A DNA stretch of 64,000 bases from a virus. The notes beneath the pieces were generated by a model, which searched no databases, had not been told where the DNA came from, and saw only the letters and a program-made list of their open reading frames with translations. A program made the position numbers and the translations under genes. Below are positions 6,951 to 14,515 of the stretch, piece after piece (positions within the stretch are counted from its first letter, which is position 1; each line of letters opens with the position of its first letter). Where the stretch lies: positions 18,070 through 82,069 of the IMG/VR virus record IMGVR_UViG_3300027801_002586, one strand, 5' to 3'.

Positions 6951-7787
6951 ATGAGTAGTAAAGCAAAAGTAAAAACTATAACAAAGGTTGTATCAACTCA
7001 AGATTGTCAAAACAAACGACAAGCATTATCACAGATGAAACGTATCAAATGGGACATCGATTTCAAAAACACAAATCAAAAGAAATTTTGGGATACCATT
7101 GTATCTAATACTATTAATTTTTGTATAGGCCCTGCAGGATGTGGTAAAACATATATTGCAACATATTGGGCACTACAACATTTAGTTGATAAAAATTCAA
7201 AGTATGATGGGATTATTATTACTAAACCAATGGTGGAAGTTGATGGAGAAAAGATTGGATACCTACCAGGTAATATCGATGAGAAAACTGACCCGTTTAT
7301 GCAATCAGTATATTATAATATGGAACAGATAATTGGTAAGCAGAGAATGGAAGTTTTAAGAGCTGCAGGATTGATTAAAGTTGTACCATTAGCTTATATG
7401 CGTGGATTAACATTACAGAATAAAATTGTGATATTAGATGAAGCACAGAATGCTACAATACCACAGATTAAAACTTTTCTTACAAGAATTGGAATGGGTT
7501 CTAAATATATTGTAAGTGGAGATTTAATGCAGAGTGATTTGAAAGCAAAAGGGGCAAATGCATTAGAAGATAGTATCAGGAGATTTACTGGTTTATATGG
7601 TGTAGGATTTTCTCAGTTCGGAATGAAAGATGTTGTTAGACATCCAATCGTTGCAGAACTATTAAGTAGATATGAAGATAAGTTTTTTATTGATGAGAGT
7701 GTTACTGCAGAAGCAACACTATCTGAATGGTTAACACATCCCACATACGAACATCCAAAGTACTCACATTATTGGGAGAAAAATTAA
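6951..7787 (+). CDS. PhoH-like P-loop ATPase
   Basis: 278 residues. Walker A GPAGCGKT is at residues 60-67 and Walker B VILDEAQNAT near 152, with the PhoH-typical ITKPMVEV and SGDLMQSD segments. Length and motif order fit phage PhoH proteins. PhoH is widespread in marine phages; it is predicted to be an RNA-linked ATPase, and its benefit to phages is unresolved. Start ATG follows GGGAGTG. A member of the promoter family follows directly. Confidence 0.92.
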   Translation: MSSKAKVKTITKVVSTQDCQNKRQALSQMKRIKWDIDFKNTNQKKFWDTIVSNTINFCIGPAGCGKTYIATYWALQHLVDKNSKYDGIIITKPMVEVDGEKIGYLPGNIDEKTDPFMQSVYYNMEQIIGKQRMEVLRAAGLIKVVPLAYMRGLTLQNKIVILDEAQNATIPQIKTFLTRIGMGSKYIVSGDLMQSDLKAKGANALEDSIRRFTGLYGVGFSQFGMKDVVRHPIVAELLSRYEDKFFIDESVTAEATLSEWLTHPTYEHPKYSHYWEKN

Positions 7788-7800
7788 CTTAAAAAAACAC

Positions 7801-7830
7801 TTGACTTGTATGGGCAAAAAGCCTTATATT
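7801..7830 (+). promoter_or_regulatory. Sigma70-like promoter with palindromic spacer, copy 3
   Basis: TTGACT (7801-7806), 18-nt spacer containing GGGC-AAAAA-GCCT, TATATT (7825-7830). The downstream ATG is at 7836, so the predicted transcript starts at or within one base of the start codon. Confidence 0.85.
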
Positions 7831-7835
7831 CAGCT

Positions 7836-8345
7836 ATGAATAAAAATACTATAATTTTTGATTTGGATGGAACTCTAGCTAACATTGATGTTAGAAGGAA
7901 TAAGTCTTTAAAACCCGATGGTAAGTTAGATTGGGAAATCTTTGCTGCTCCACAATCAATTTTAGATTTAGACGAACCTAATCTTCCAGTAATCAAGATG
8001 GCTCAAATGTTCAAAGCCGATGGCTTTAAGATTGTTATCTTTAGTGGAAGGAACGATAGAGGATTTGTTGCTACTAACCATTGGTTAACAAGATACGATG
8101 TTCCATTCGACCTTTTAGTATTAAGACCTGATAAGTTTAAAGCTAACTCATGGCCTATTGCTGATGGAAATCAAGCTACATCTGATATGAGGTTTATGCC
8201 TGATGAGATTCTAAAGAAAGCTATGTTAGATACCTTTGTTGATATCGATGATGTATTCTTGGTTGTTGATGATAGAGATAAGGTTGTTAAGATGTGGAGA
8301 GATTTAGGATTAAATACTTTTCAAGTAGCACCAGGAGATTTTTAA
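7836..8345 (+). CDS. HAD-family phosphatase, PNKP 3'-phosphatase-like
   Basis: 169 residues from ATG 7836; a longer reading from 7806 would run through the promoter and is rejected. The HAD nucleophile motif IIFDLDGTLAN has Asp9 and Asp11; IFSGRND is motif II, and a VVDDRDK segment supplies the motif IV acidic pair. The layout resembles the phosphatase half of T4 polynucleotide kinase (PseT), without a kinase domain. A role in repairing nicked tRNA or DNA ends is plausible. No ribosome site is possible because the message appears leaderless. Confidence 0.8.
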   Translation: MNKNTIIFDLDGTLANIDVRRNKSLKPDGKLDWEIFAAPQSILDLDEPNLPVIKMAQMFKADGFKIVIFSGRNDRGFVATNHWLTRYDVPFDLLVLRPDKFKANSWPIADGNQATSDMRFMPDEILKKAMLDTFVDIDDVFLVVDDRDKVVKMWRDLGLNTFQVAPGDF

Positions 8346-8376
8346 ATGGATAAAATAAAATAGTTAAAAATAACAC

Positions 8377-8406
8377 TTGACTTGTATAGGGTTTTAGTGT
8401 TATATT
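8377..8406 (+). promoter_or_regulatory. Sigma70-like promoter, copy 4 with divergent spacer
   Basis: TTGACT (8377-8382), 18 nt, TATATT (8401-8406). The spacer starts TGTATAGG like the others but then diverges and lacks the inverted repeat. Confidence 0.7.
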
Positions 8407-8433
8407 ATAGTAATAAATAAAGGAGTTATAAAA

Positions 8434-8582
8434 ATGAATTTACCAGAAATAAAAACGATAGAAGATATGAAATCGTTGGTATCACAGATGGTGATACCTA
8501 CAAAGAAATTAAATATAAAAAAGCTAAACCATTATTAGATAGTGGTGAATGGGTAGTATATGTAGGAGGCCCAATAACATGA
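8434..8582 (+). pseudogene. Small gene interrupted by a one-base frameshift
   Basis: ATG 8434 has a strong AAGGAG site and begins MNLPEIK, but this frame stops after 34 codons. In another frame the downstream sequence reads as a coherent domain (EIVGITDGDTYKE, then LLDSGEWVVYVGG) up to TGA 8580-8582, whose stop overlaps the next start. Adding one A to the run at 8451-8455 would join the two into one protein of about 49 residues. This is either a homopolymer sequencing error, a real inactivating indel, or slippage. Confidence 0.55.
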
Positions 8583-8809
8583 AATCGGAGTTACAAGTAG
8601 TAAAGAGTCTTGTAAAAAAATATTCTAATGATAAAGAATTAGGTAGTGCAGTTAGACGATTCTTGACAGAAGATTATTGGATACAAAAAGGTAATACTTT
8701 AAGAGTTCTTGAATATCGAGAACTTAAAGAATTTAAAAGTCTGGCAACGTATGGACAGGACCATATAGCGGCAGAAAGAGAATGGCTGGAGCAGTTAGAA
8801 AAGATATGA
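8579..8809 (+). CDS. Hypothetical helical protein
   Basis: 76 residues from ATG 8579, preceded by a strong AGGAGG nine bases upstream and overlapping the previous stop (ATGA). An earlier GTG at 8549 is less likely. The protein is charged and helical. Its stop overlaps the next ATG (8806). Unknown function. Confidence 0.6.
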   Translation: MKSELQVVKSLVKKYSNDKELGSAVRRFLTEDYWIQKGNTLRVLEYRELKEFKSLATYGQDHIAAEREWLEQLEKI

Positions 8810-8988
8810 GAACAATAAAATTAACCACATTTAATGACATCGAAGATTGTGATAGACAAGATGTTAATGACCTGATTTCGGCACTCGTAAGAATGGGTTA
8901 TGAAGTATGGATGGCAGACCATTCCGTTTGTTTTAACTTGGGGAATGATGACGTAATAAAAGAAGAAAATAATGAGGAAGAGAAATGA
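8806..8988 (+). CDS. Small hypothetical protein, duplicated copy A
   Basis: 60 residues from ATG 8806, overlapping the previous stop; ATG 8782 would add eight residues. The core, with DVNDLISALVRMGYEVWM, looks like a small alpha/beta fold with a Cys near FNLG. A near-identical gene lies at 10255-10452. Unknown function. Confidence 0.6.
   Translation: MRTIKLTTFNDIEDCDRQDVNDLISALVRMGYEVWMADHSVCFNLGNDDVIKEENNEEEK
8813..8969 (+). repeat. Direct repeat copy A of a 157-bp duplication
   Basis: It matches 10262-10418 with about eight differences by eye, all clustered in short patches, with over 80 consecutive identical bases in the middle. Confidence 0.85.
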
Positions 8989-9278
8989 AAACAATAGAGC
9001 TTGAAGAAATAGCACCTTACATGAACGAAACTCCGATTTGCGAGCAAACGTTCATTGATTGTGGATTTGAAAGAATAGATGTTTCGGTAGAAGAAAGTGG
9101 TGATGACATGCCCACTCATTATTACACATATGATTTCGGAACTACTTATGACCCATCATTAATTTCAGAAATGGACTTTACAGGAGTTCAACTATTTAAT
9201 GAAGAATATAAAACTTGGCATACTGAAGGTGAATTACAGCTTTTGTTTATGTTGTTTTTAAAAGAAGAAGAGAAATAA
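8985..9278 (+). CDS. Hypothetical acidic protein
   Basis: 97 residues, ATG overlapping the previous stop. Acidic, with two Cys near the N-terminus (PICEQTFIDCGF) and a helical hydrophobic C-terminus. No family recognised. Part of the small-gene operon transcribed from promoter copy 4. Confidence 0.55.
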   Translation: MKTIELEEIAPYMNETPICEQTFIDCGFERIDVSVEESGDDMPTHYYTYDFGTTYDPSLISEMDFTGVQLFNEEYKTWHTEGELQLLFMLFLKEEEK

Positions 9279-9279
9279 A

Positions 9280-9825
9280 ATGGACTACCCGACAGATTTT
9301 AATAAAAAAAGACCAGGGCCCTGGGATGACGAAACATTTGAATTAGCAGAAGATGTATTTGCAACATGGAATAAAGAGAATGTAAAATGGTATAATAAAT
9401 ACTTTATAGTACCATTTGAGAGATTCATACACGCCATTGAAGATTTCCCATCTGAAGCCAAGTGGTTTTATCAACGTGGAAGTAGAGGTTGGTCTGATAG
9501 GTCAGCTTGGTCTATTGATACTTGGTTGGTAGATAATTTGATTCCAATGTTAGAACGATTGAAGAACAATAAGCAGGGCACACCATCCACGATGTTTAGA
9601 CAGAAAGACGGAGTTGACAAAGATGGAAATCCAACTGATGAAGCCTCTGCATTAGCAGAACAAAGGTGGGAAAATGTATTGGGTGAAATTATTTATGGAT
9701 TGAAATGTGCAAAGACAATTCAGAATTACGATTACGAAGATAAAGAAGATGTAAAGAAGCTAACAAAGAGTTCCCAACGTTCATTTGAATTGATTGGAAA
9801 ACACTTATTTAATTTATGGGATTAG
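9280..9825 (+). CDS. Hypothetical phage protein rich in Trp
   Basis: 181 residues beginning one base after the previous stop. The central segment (FYQRGSRGWSDRSAWSIDTW) and the helical C-terminus resemble conserved proteins of unknown function in tailed phages. No catalytic motif is evident. Confidence 0.6.
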   Translation: MDYPTDFNKKRPGPWDDETFELAEDVFATWNKENVKWYNKYFIVPFERFIHAIEDFPSEAKWFYQRGSRGWSDRSAWSIDTWLVDNLIPMLERLKNNKQGTPSTMFRQKDGVDKDGNPTDEASALAEQRWENVLGEIIYGLKCAKTIQNYDYEDKEDVKKLTKSSQRSFELIGKHLFNLWD

Positions 9826-9826
9826 T

Positions 9827-10258
9827 ATGATTGACAAAACAATAAAATTAGCTGGTGAGTATCCAAGTGATTTCAAACCATCTATATCAGTACAAGAAGT
9901 ACAACAATTTTTTAATGCACATAGTTTTCATAATGGCAGAATGATAGGTGGCAGTAAATCCGGATATAGGAATATGCATCCTGATGATTTAATTATATTC
10001 AATGCTAATATATTAATGCCAGGTCATGGTAAAGTATGGTATGGGGATTTAAATCTTACCGAAGATTATTTAGTATTAAAAGAAATTGCTCAAAATTTAA
10101 ATACAGAGTTATATGTGTTGCGGGAATCGCATGCGAGATTTGGTGAAGAGGATAAACCAATTGATGAGTTGATTAAAAAGGCAGTATGGAATACAAGTGA
10201 AGATAACCCAACTAAAGAATGGTATTTAAACAAGCAGGATAAAAAGTATAAGAAATGA
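9827..10258 (+). CDS. Hypothetical protein
   Basis: 143 residues from ATG 9827, just after the previous stop; a TTG at 9794 inside the previous gene would add 11 residues and is less likely. It contains a glycine/His-rich segment (GGSKSGYRNMHPDD) and an alpha/beta pattern near ELYVLRESH. The stop overlaps the next ATG. Not recognised. Confidence 0.55.
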   Translation: MIDKTIKLAGEYPSDFKPSISVQEVQQFFNAHSFHNGRMIGGSKSGYRNMHPDDLIIFNANILMPGHGKVWYGDLNLTEDYLVLKEIAQNLNTELYVLRESHARFGEEDKPIDELIKKAVWNTSEDNPTKEWYLNKQDKKYKK

Positions 10259-10452
10259 AATCAATAAAACTAACCACATTTAATGACATTGGTGATTGTG
10301 ATAGACAAGATGTTAATGACCTGATTTCGGCACTCGTAAGAATGGGTTATGAAGTATGGATGACAGATGATTCCGTTTGTTTTAACTTGGGGAATGATGA
10401 CGTAATAAAAGACGAAAAAGATTTAAATAAAAAAAGTGAAAAAAGTACTTGA
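10255..10452 (+). CDS. Small hypothetical protein, duplicated copy B
   Basis: 65 residues, ATG overlapping the previous stop. It differs from the copy at 8806-8988 in a few residues (for example IED to IGD, MADHS to MTDDS) and has a different Lys-rich tail. The high DNA identity points to a recent duplication or gene conversion. Confidence 0.6.
   Translation: MKSIKLTTFNDIGDCDRQDVNDLISALVRMGYEVWMTDDSVCFNLGNDDVIKDEKDLNKKSEKST
10262..10418 (+). repeat. Direct repeat copy B of a 157-bp duplication
   Basis: Second copy of the repeat at 8813-8969, offset by 1,449 bp in the same orientation. Confidence 0.85.
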
Positions 10453-10478
10453 CTCTTTGGCTAGTTTATACTTATATT
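10449..10478 (+). promoter_or_regulatory. Sigma70-like promoter, copy 5 with unrelated spacer
   Basis: TTGACT (10449-10454), 18 nt, TATATT (10473-10478). The spacer is not the shared one. It lies over the end of the preceding gene and its -10 box is only eight bases before ATG 10487. Confidence 0.65.
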
Positions 10479-10486
10479 AAAGGCAT

Positions 10487-10759
10487 ATGAATAATCAAGA
10501 ATTAGTAGATTTGATAGTAAAGACATTTGATGGTGTAATCATCGATGATTATGGTTGGGAACATTACACTATACCAAATAAGAAATATGATATTCGATTT
10601 GATGCATCTCGAATAGAATGGGCATGTGATTGTCCAGCATTTATGTACCGAAGAAAATTTAAGAAGAAGTATTGTAAACATATTATTGAGATACAGAGTA
10701 AAAAATTAGAACAACGGGTGGCAGATAGCAGAGGCCGTGCTGGTGCCAGAGTGGTCTAA
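10487..10759 (+). CDS. SWIM zinc-finger-like protein, 3' end inside the tRNA
   Basis: 90 residues from ATG 10487, next to the predicted transcription start, so the message has almost no leader. The motif CDC...CKH near residues 46-65 matches the SWIM zinc finger (C-x-C-xn-C-x-H), a DNA/protein-binding module. The last eight codons, including the stop, lie inside the tRNA-Cys gene, so processing of the tRNA would cut this mRNA. Confidence 0.7.
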   Translation: MNNQELVDLIVKTFDGVIIDDYGWEHYTIPNKKYDIRFDASRIEWACDCPAFMYRRKFKKKYCKHIIEIQSKKLEQRVADSRGRAGARVV

Positions 10760-10810
10760 TGGGGTGGATTGCAAATCCATTGTTCGTCGGTTCAAATCCG
10801 ACCCAGCACT
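10737..10810 (+). tRNA. tRNA-Cys (GCA)
   Basis: Acceptor GTGCTGG (10737-10743) pairs perfectly with CCAGCAC (10803-10809). The anticodon loop is TTGCAAA with anticodon GCA, and the T arm is GTCGG-TTCAAAT-CCGAC. The discriminator is T and CCA is not encoded. 74 nt. The 5' end overlaps the SWIM gene. Confidence 0.93.
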
Positions 10811-10833
10811 CAAAATATAAACGGAGATGAAAA

Positions 10834-11052
10834 GTGAGAATAACAGAAATAATAACACGATTGGAAAAGATTGAACTTGAATCAGATGGTGAGGTTAATG
10901 CGATGTGTACTAAATTGATAGATGATTTGATAGAGTTTGAACTTATAGTGGATAAAGAAATACACAAGATTACAGAAAATTTGAAAACCGATGATTGGTT
11001 GGAGATGTTGTTAGCAGAGGGTATTAAATCTGGTTCAGTAGGGGAAGCTTAA
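10834..11052 (+). CDS. Small acidic helical protein
   Basis: 72 residues from GTG 10834, with GGAGATGAAAA upstream. Very acidic and helical (EKIELESDGEVNA, LIDDLIEFELIV). It lies directly after the tRNA. No family recognised. Confidence 0.55.
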   Translation: MRITEIITRLEKIELESDGEVNAMCTKLIDDLIEFELIVDKEIHKITENLKTDDWLEMLLAEGIKSGSVGEA

Positions 11053-11080
11053 TGTCGGTAAAATTAATTAAAAAAAACAC

Positions 11081-11110
11081 TTGACTCGTATAGGCAAAAA
11101 GCCTTATATT
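11081..11110 (+). promoter_or_regulatory. Sigma70-like promoter with palindromic spacer, copy 6
   Basis: TTGACT (11081-11086), 18-nt spacer containing AGGC-AAAAA-GCCT, TATATT (11105-11110), preceded by an A tract. It drives the operon starting at 11162. Confidence 0.85.
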
Positions 11111-11161
11111 AAAGTAATAAATAAAAATTGACAAATAAACAAATAAATAAAGGAGTTAAAT

Positions 11162-11635
11162 ATGTCACAAACAATATTTGAAAAAGCAGGGGGATATGTA
11201 GTGAGTAAGGAAGTAATATATCCTTTTCAAGAAAATGTAAATTATATGGATTGTACTCACTGCCACATACCCGTAAGGAATGTGGGAGAGACTGCTACAT
11301 CAGTAGTTTGTTCTCGATGTTTAATGGGACAAGTTGCTAAACAATTCCCCGAATCAATGGAGTCTATACGTACATACAAACCAACAGGACGACCAGCAGG
11401 TTGGCATTGGATGGCTGAGTTTGTAGATAAAGATGGTAACGTCTTTCATAAAGGTAAAGAGGTGAAAAAGTTAAAGGGTACATTAAAACCCACTAAGGCT
11501 TCTAAACCTAAGAAACGAATTAAACGTCGTACTAAAGATGCGATACTTGTTGCAACTTATAAAGAAAAACAAATTCTAAAAAAAGCTGCTAAGAAACAAC
11601 AAGATTTTCTTAATCATATAACTGAGGATAAATAG
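11162..11635 (+). CDS. Zinc-ribbon hypothetical protein with basic tail
   Basis: 157 residues. CTHC near residue 32 and CSRC near residue 51 form a likely zinc ribbon. The C-terminal 60 residues are strongly basic (KPKKRIKRRTKD), suggesting nucleic-acid binding. AAGGAG lies seven bases before the ATG. The leader is about 45 nt, unlike the leaderless members of the promoter family. Confidence 0.65.
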   Translation: MSQTIFEKAGGYVVSKEVIYPFQENVNYMDCTHCHIPVRNVGETATSVVCSRCLMGQVAKQFPESMESIRTYKPTGRPAGWHWMAEFVDKDGNVFHKGKEVKKLKGTLKPTKASKPKKRIKRRTKDAILVATYKEKQILKKAAKKQQDFLNHITEDK

Positions 11636-11637
11636 TT

Positions 11638-11796
11638 ATGAGTAAAAAAGTAAAAGGTCAATTCGACCATTACAAAAAATGGACTACTGACGAGGGATAC
11701 ACTTTCCTTGCGGAGAATAAAGAAGATGCTGAAGCGTATCTTAAAGTAACTGGTAGTGGTTCATTAGGTAAACTAAAGGAGGTCGAAGTTGGGTAG
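11638..11796 (+). CDS. Small hypothetical protein
   Basis: 52 residues starting two bases after the previous stop. The sequence (GYTFLAENKEDAEAYL) resembles a small alpha/beta peptide. Its end contains the AAAGGAGG ribosome site of the next gene. Unknown function. Confidence 0.55.
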   Translation: MSKKVKGQFDHYKKWTTDEGYTFLAENKEDAEAYLKVTGSGSLGKLKEVEVG

Positions 11797-12061
11797 TTTA
11801 GATAAAATAATAGATTCCGTAACTTCCGCTGTGGAGACTGGAAATAGGTTTAAAGTAGGTGAAGTACTTAAAGGTGATAAACGATTGGAAGATGAGTCTT
11901 ACGAAGATTTTAAAATTCGTAGGAAGGTTGAAAAGGGGTTAGTTAAGGATTATCTTAAAGGAAGATTTATTACAGATAATAAATCATCAGATGGAAAAAA
12001 TGAACCATTGGTTACTAAGAGCAAAGAAGGTGGCCGACCAATATTAGAGCGTAATGTTTGA
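11789..12061 (+). CDS. Hypothetical protein with TTG start
   Basis: 90 residues. The TTG at 11789 is supported by a very strong AAGGAGG seven bases upstream, inside the preceding gene. The protein is charged and helical, with a Ser/Lys-rich tail. Not recognised. Confidence 0.6.
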   Translation: MGSLDKIIDSVTSAVETGNRFKVGEVLKGDKRLEDESYEDFKIRRKVEKGLVKDYLKGRFITDNKSSDGKNEPLVTKSKEGGRPILERNV

Positions 12062-12140
12062 ATTTTTAGTAGTATGTTTACTGATTTACATTGCAGTAAA
12101 ATTAAGTGATATTAACGATAGTAATAAACCTGGATTTTAA
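12054..12140 (+). CDS. Tiny membrane protein
   Basis: 28 residues, overlapping the preceding gene end and sharing a TAATG overlap with the deformylase gene. The first 17 residues are hydrophobic ([17 protein letters not shown]), so it is a single-pass membrane peptide. Function unknown. Confidence 0.5.
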   Translation: MFEFLVVCLLIYIAVKLSDINDSNKPGF

Positions 12141-12730
12141 TGAATAAGGTAGTTGATTGTTTTAAACACGATAACCCAGTTATCCACAAAAAGTTAAGAG
12201 AGGTTTCAGTTGAAGAAGGACTTGAAATTGCCGCAGAACTATTTAAGATACTTAATGAACGAGGGGATGGCATCGGGTTGGCTGCTAATCAAGTTGGTAT
12301 TGATGCTGCTGTTGCTGTACTTAATGTTCGCGAACCGATTATCTTAATTAACCCAAAAATACTTTCAAAAGAAAATGAGATACCTTATTATGAGGGATGT
12401 CTATCTTTCCCAAAGAAAGGTTGTCATACCAAACGATATGAAACCATACATATACAAACCGCACAGGAAGAGAGTGGTTGGGTGTTTAGTGGAGCATTAA
12501 GTGGAAGTGATGGTAAAGGTAGTTGGGAAAAACATGATGCCGAAAATGACGAATTAAGATTGTTAGAAACCATATGTGTTCAACATGAGATTGACCATTT
12601 AAATGGGTTAACAATATTTGATAGGGAAGATAAACCACAACCTATTATAAGTAAAAAGGCCGTGGGCAGGAATGAACCTTGTCCTTGTGGTAGTGGTAAG
12701 AAGTTCAAAAAATGTTGTATAGGAAAATAA
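12140..12730 (+). CDS. def: Peptide deformylase with C-terminal SEC-C zinc motif
   Basis: 196 residues. All three deformylase motifs are present: GIGLAANQ (44-51), EGCLS (85-89, metal Cys87) and HEIDH (149-153). The enzyme removes formyl groups from nascent proteins. The last 20 residues are a SEC-C motif with Cys181, Cys183, Cys192 and Cys193 (ending KFKKCC), a zinc module usually found on SecA, here fused to the deformylase. An insert around residues 118-136 (Ser/Gly-rich) is unusual. Marine phages often carry deformylases, thought to help mature abundant phage or photosystem proteins. Confidence 0.92.
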   Translation: MNKVVDCFKHDNPVIHKKLREVSVEEGLEIAAELFKILNERGDGIGLAANQVGIDAAVAVLNVREPIILINPKILSKENEIPYYEGCLSFPKKGCHTKRYETIHIQTAQEESGWVFSGALSGSDGKGSWEKHDAENDELRLLETICVQHEIDHLNGLTIFDREDKPQPIISKKAVGRNEPCPCGSGKKFKKCCIGK

Positions 12731-12731
12731 T

Positions 12732-13013
12732 ATGAGAATTAGATTATGGAATAGATTTCTAAAGATGATGGATACAAAAGTTCCACTTTGGATAATCTTA
12801 GTAATAATGAATTTCTATTGGTTGACTACTTCAGTATATGATATAATTATACAAAGAGGGTTTCAACAAGCTATTATCCAAATGGAAAATGGGGAGTTGA
12901 CTGTCTTAGAAGGAAGAGTTACACCAAGTGGAAGATTAAAACGAATAGAGGAATTTTTAGGAATGCCTCGTTCATTAACAGATGATAAACCAATCGTAAG
13001 GAAGAATAAATAA
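12732..13013 (+). CDS. Hypothetical membrane-anchored protein
   Basis: 93 residues with one transmembrane segment (VPLWIILVIMNFYWLTTSVY) near residues 18-37 followed by a polar domain. TAATG overlap with the next gene. Unknown function. Confidence 0.6.
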   Translation: MRIRLWNRFLKMMDTKVPLWIILVIMNFYWLTTSVYDIIIQRGFQQAIIQMENGELTVLEGRVTPSGRLKRIEEFLGMPRSLTDDKPIVRKNK

Positions 13014-13255
13014 TGGCTGGATTCAAAGGTAGACCAAGTAACAAAAGACCAATAGTTGAAGCAATTAGACGCAAGTGTGTTGGTTGTGGTAAAATTAAAG
13101 AAGTTAAATTTAAAAAATATTGGATACCATCTTATTCAGATTTAAGTGAGATACCCGTATATTTAAAGAATGGCCCGAAAACCAATCGGTTAGAACGTAA
13201 GGGTGCGATAGTTAAATACTATTGTGAATATGAGTGTTATCAAGAACATTTATAA
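13013..13255 (+). CDS. Small zinc-finger-like protein
   Basis: 80 residues, basic. CVGC near residue 22 and a second pair (CEYEC) near residue 72 are suited to binding one zinc. The stop is adjacent to the next ATG. Not recognised. Confidence 0.6.
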   Translation: MAGFKGRPSNKRPIVEAIRRKCVGCGKIKEVKFKKYWIPSYSDLSEIPVYLKNGPKTNRLERKGAIVKYYCEYECYQEHL

Positions 13256-13486
13256 ATGAGTAAGAAGAAATCAATCTACGATTCGGGTACAACCAAAGGT
13301 TCAGCACCAAGAACATCAGACAAGAAAAGGTATGATGATAATTGGGAGAAAATCTTTGGTAAGAAAGAAAACTCATCAACACCCAATCCATATGGTGATG
13401 ATGATTTTGCAACACCAACAGAATCGAGTGGAAGTGTTAAACATTTCGCGGATGGGTTTCACGAAGGCAACTGGCAAGATGATTGA
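13256..13486 (+). CDS. Hypothetical hydrophilic protein
   Basis: 76 residues, rich in Ser, Lys, Asp and Gly with little predicted structure. Starts at the base after the previous stop. No family recognised. Confidence 0.55.
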   Translation: MSKKKSIYDSGTTKGSAPRTSDKKRYDDNWEKIFGKKENSSTPNPYGDDDFATPTESSGSVKHFADGFHEGNWQDD

Positions 13487-13601
13487 AAAAATAAAATCCA
13501 TTTTGGGTAAACTTCGTAATATGTATTTTATGTACCAATACGGAAAACACTTACAAAAACGAATCGAGAAAAACGATTTCGGAAGGAGACCTGAATATTA
13601 A
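13479..13601 (+). CDS. Small basic helical protein
   Basis: 40 residues from ATG 13479, overlapping the previous gene by eight bases and the next gene by one (TAATG). Amphipathic and basic. The longer frame from 13332 runs inside the previous gene and is not believed. Confidence 0.5.
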   Translation: MIEKIKSILGKLRNMYFMYQYGKHLQKRIEKNDFGRRPEY

Positions 13602-14083
13602 TGCAAACATTTTTACCATATAGTGATTTTGAAAAATCAGCCAAAGTATTAGATTGGCGTAGACTTGGTAAACAACGAGTTGAGGGTATGCAGATTTTAA
13701 ATGCTATCGAACAGAAACCAAGAAAAGATGGGAAACCATATAAGGGGTGGGTTAATCATCCTTGTAGTGTTATGTGGAAAGCATATGTACCAGCATTAAA
13801 ACACTATACTAATATTATTATTACAGAGTGGATTAATCGTGGATACAATAACAATATGAAATTCTATGCTGTTGATGATTTAGTAATACCACATTGGATA
13901 GGTGATGAGCGAATACATTCATCACACAGAGCTAACCTATTAAGAAAAGATTTTGAGTGGTATGGACAGTATGGTTGGGATGAAGGTCTCAAAGATGTAG
14001 AAACTGCACCCTATGTGTGGCATGATATTGAGGGTAAGTTTTATGAACAATTGATAGGAACGGGAGTTAGAAACTATTTATGA
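13601..14083 (+). CDS. MSMEG_6728-like / Pyr_excise family protein
   Basis: 160 residues beginning MQTFLPY, with LGKQRVEGMQIL near residue 24 and a HSSHRANLLRKD segment near residue 107. This pattern is typical of the MSMEG_6728 family related to the T4 pyrimidine-dimer glycosylase DenV (Pyr_excise). A DNA repair role is suggested by the family, not shown. Confidence 0.75.
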   Translation: MQTFLPYSDFEKSAKVLDWRRLGKQRVEGMQILNAIEQKPRKDGKPYKGWVNHPCSVMWKAYVPALKHYTNIIITEWINRGYNNNMKFYAVDDLVIPHWIGDERIHSSHRANLLRKDFEWYGQYGWDEGLKDVETAPYVWHDIEGKFYEQLIGTGVRNYL

Positions 14084-14094
14084 TTTACAAACAA

Positions 14095-14110
14095 GGTTTA
14101 ATAATAAACC
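14095..14110 (+). other. Short hairpin in the leader of the next gene
   Basis: GGTTTA-ATAA-TAAACC forms a perfect 6-bp stem about 25 bp before ATG 14136. No T run follows. Confidence 0.3.
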
Positions 14111-14135
14111 ACTAAACAAACAAGGAGTACAGGTT

Positions 14136-14339
14136 ATGTATTTTGAAACACAAGTAATATTTACAGAAGAAATCCCAACGAAGAATGGAGTACGAGAAAA
14201 GAAAACTCGTAGAGCATTTTTAGTTGAGTGTGATTCTGTATCAGTAGCAGAAGCAAAGGTAAATGAAACATTAAAAGATTCACCATATCCCTTTGAAGTT
14301 AAAGTAGCAAAAGAATCTAAAATTGTAGAGGTAATTTAG
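14136..14339 (+). CDS. DUF4494-like small protein
   Basis: 67 residues. The layout (MYFETQVIF, then SVSVAEAKVNETL) resembles DUF4494 proteins of Bacteroidetes and their phages. Function unknown. AAGGAG upstream. Its stop overlaps the GTG of the next gene. Confidence 0.5.
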   Translation: MYFETQVIFTEEIPTKNGVREKKTRRAFLVECDSVSVAEAKVNETLKDSPYPFEVKVAKESKIVEVI

Positions 14340-14482
14340 TGAAACCAGATAAAGTAGAGATGGTATTTGATATCATAATTACAAGTCTTAAACTTGGAGC
14401 AGGATGTATATTACTATATGTGATGTATCAGTTCACTCAAGGTATGGGAGCATGGGTTGAATTAGATAGGATTACGAGATGA
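14339..14482 (+). CDS. Small membrane protein
   Basis: 47 residues from GTG 14339, overlapping the previous stop. One hydrophobic segment (LGAGCILLYVMY) near residues 19-30. Unknown function. Confidence 0.5.
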   Translation: MKPDKVEMVFDIIITSLKLGAGCILLYVMYQFTQGMGAWVELDRITR

Positions 14483-14515
14483 TGGGTTATTACAAATCTA
14501 ATATAGGAGTTGAAC

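Noticed and set aside
7806-7835. Upstream ATG for the HAD gene inside the promoter
   Set aside because: It lies within the spacer upstream of the -10 box and cannot be transcribed from this promoter.
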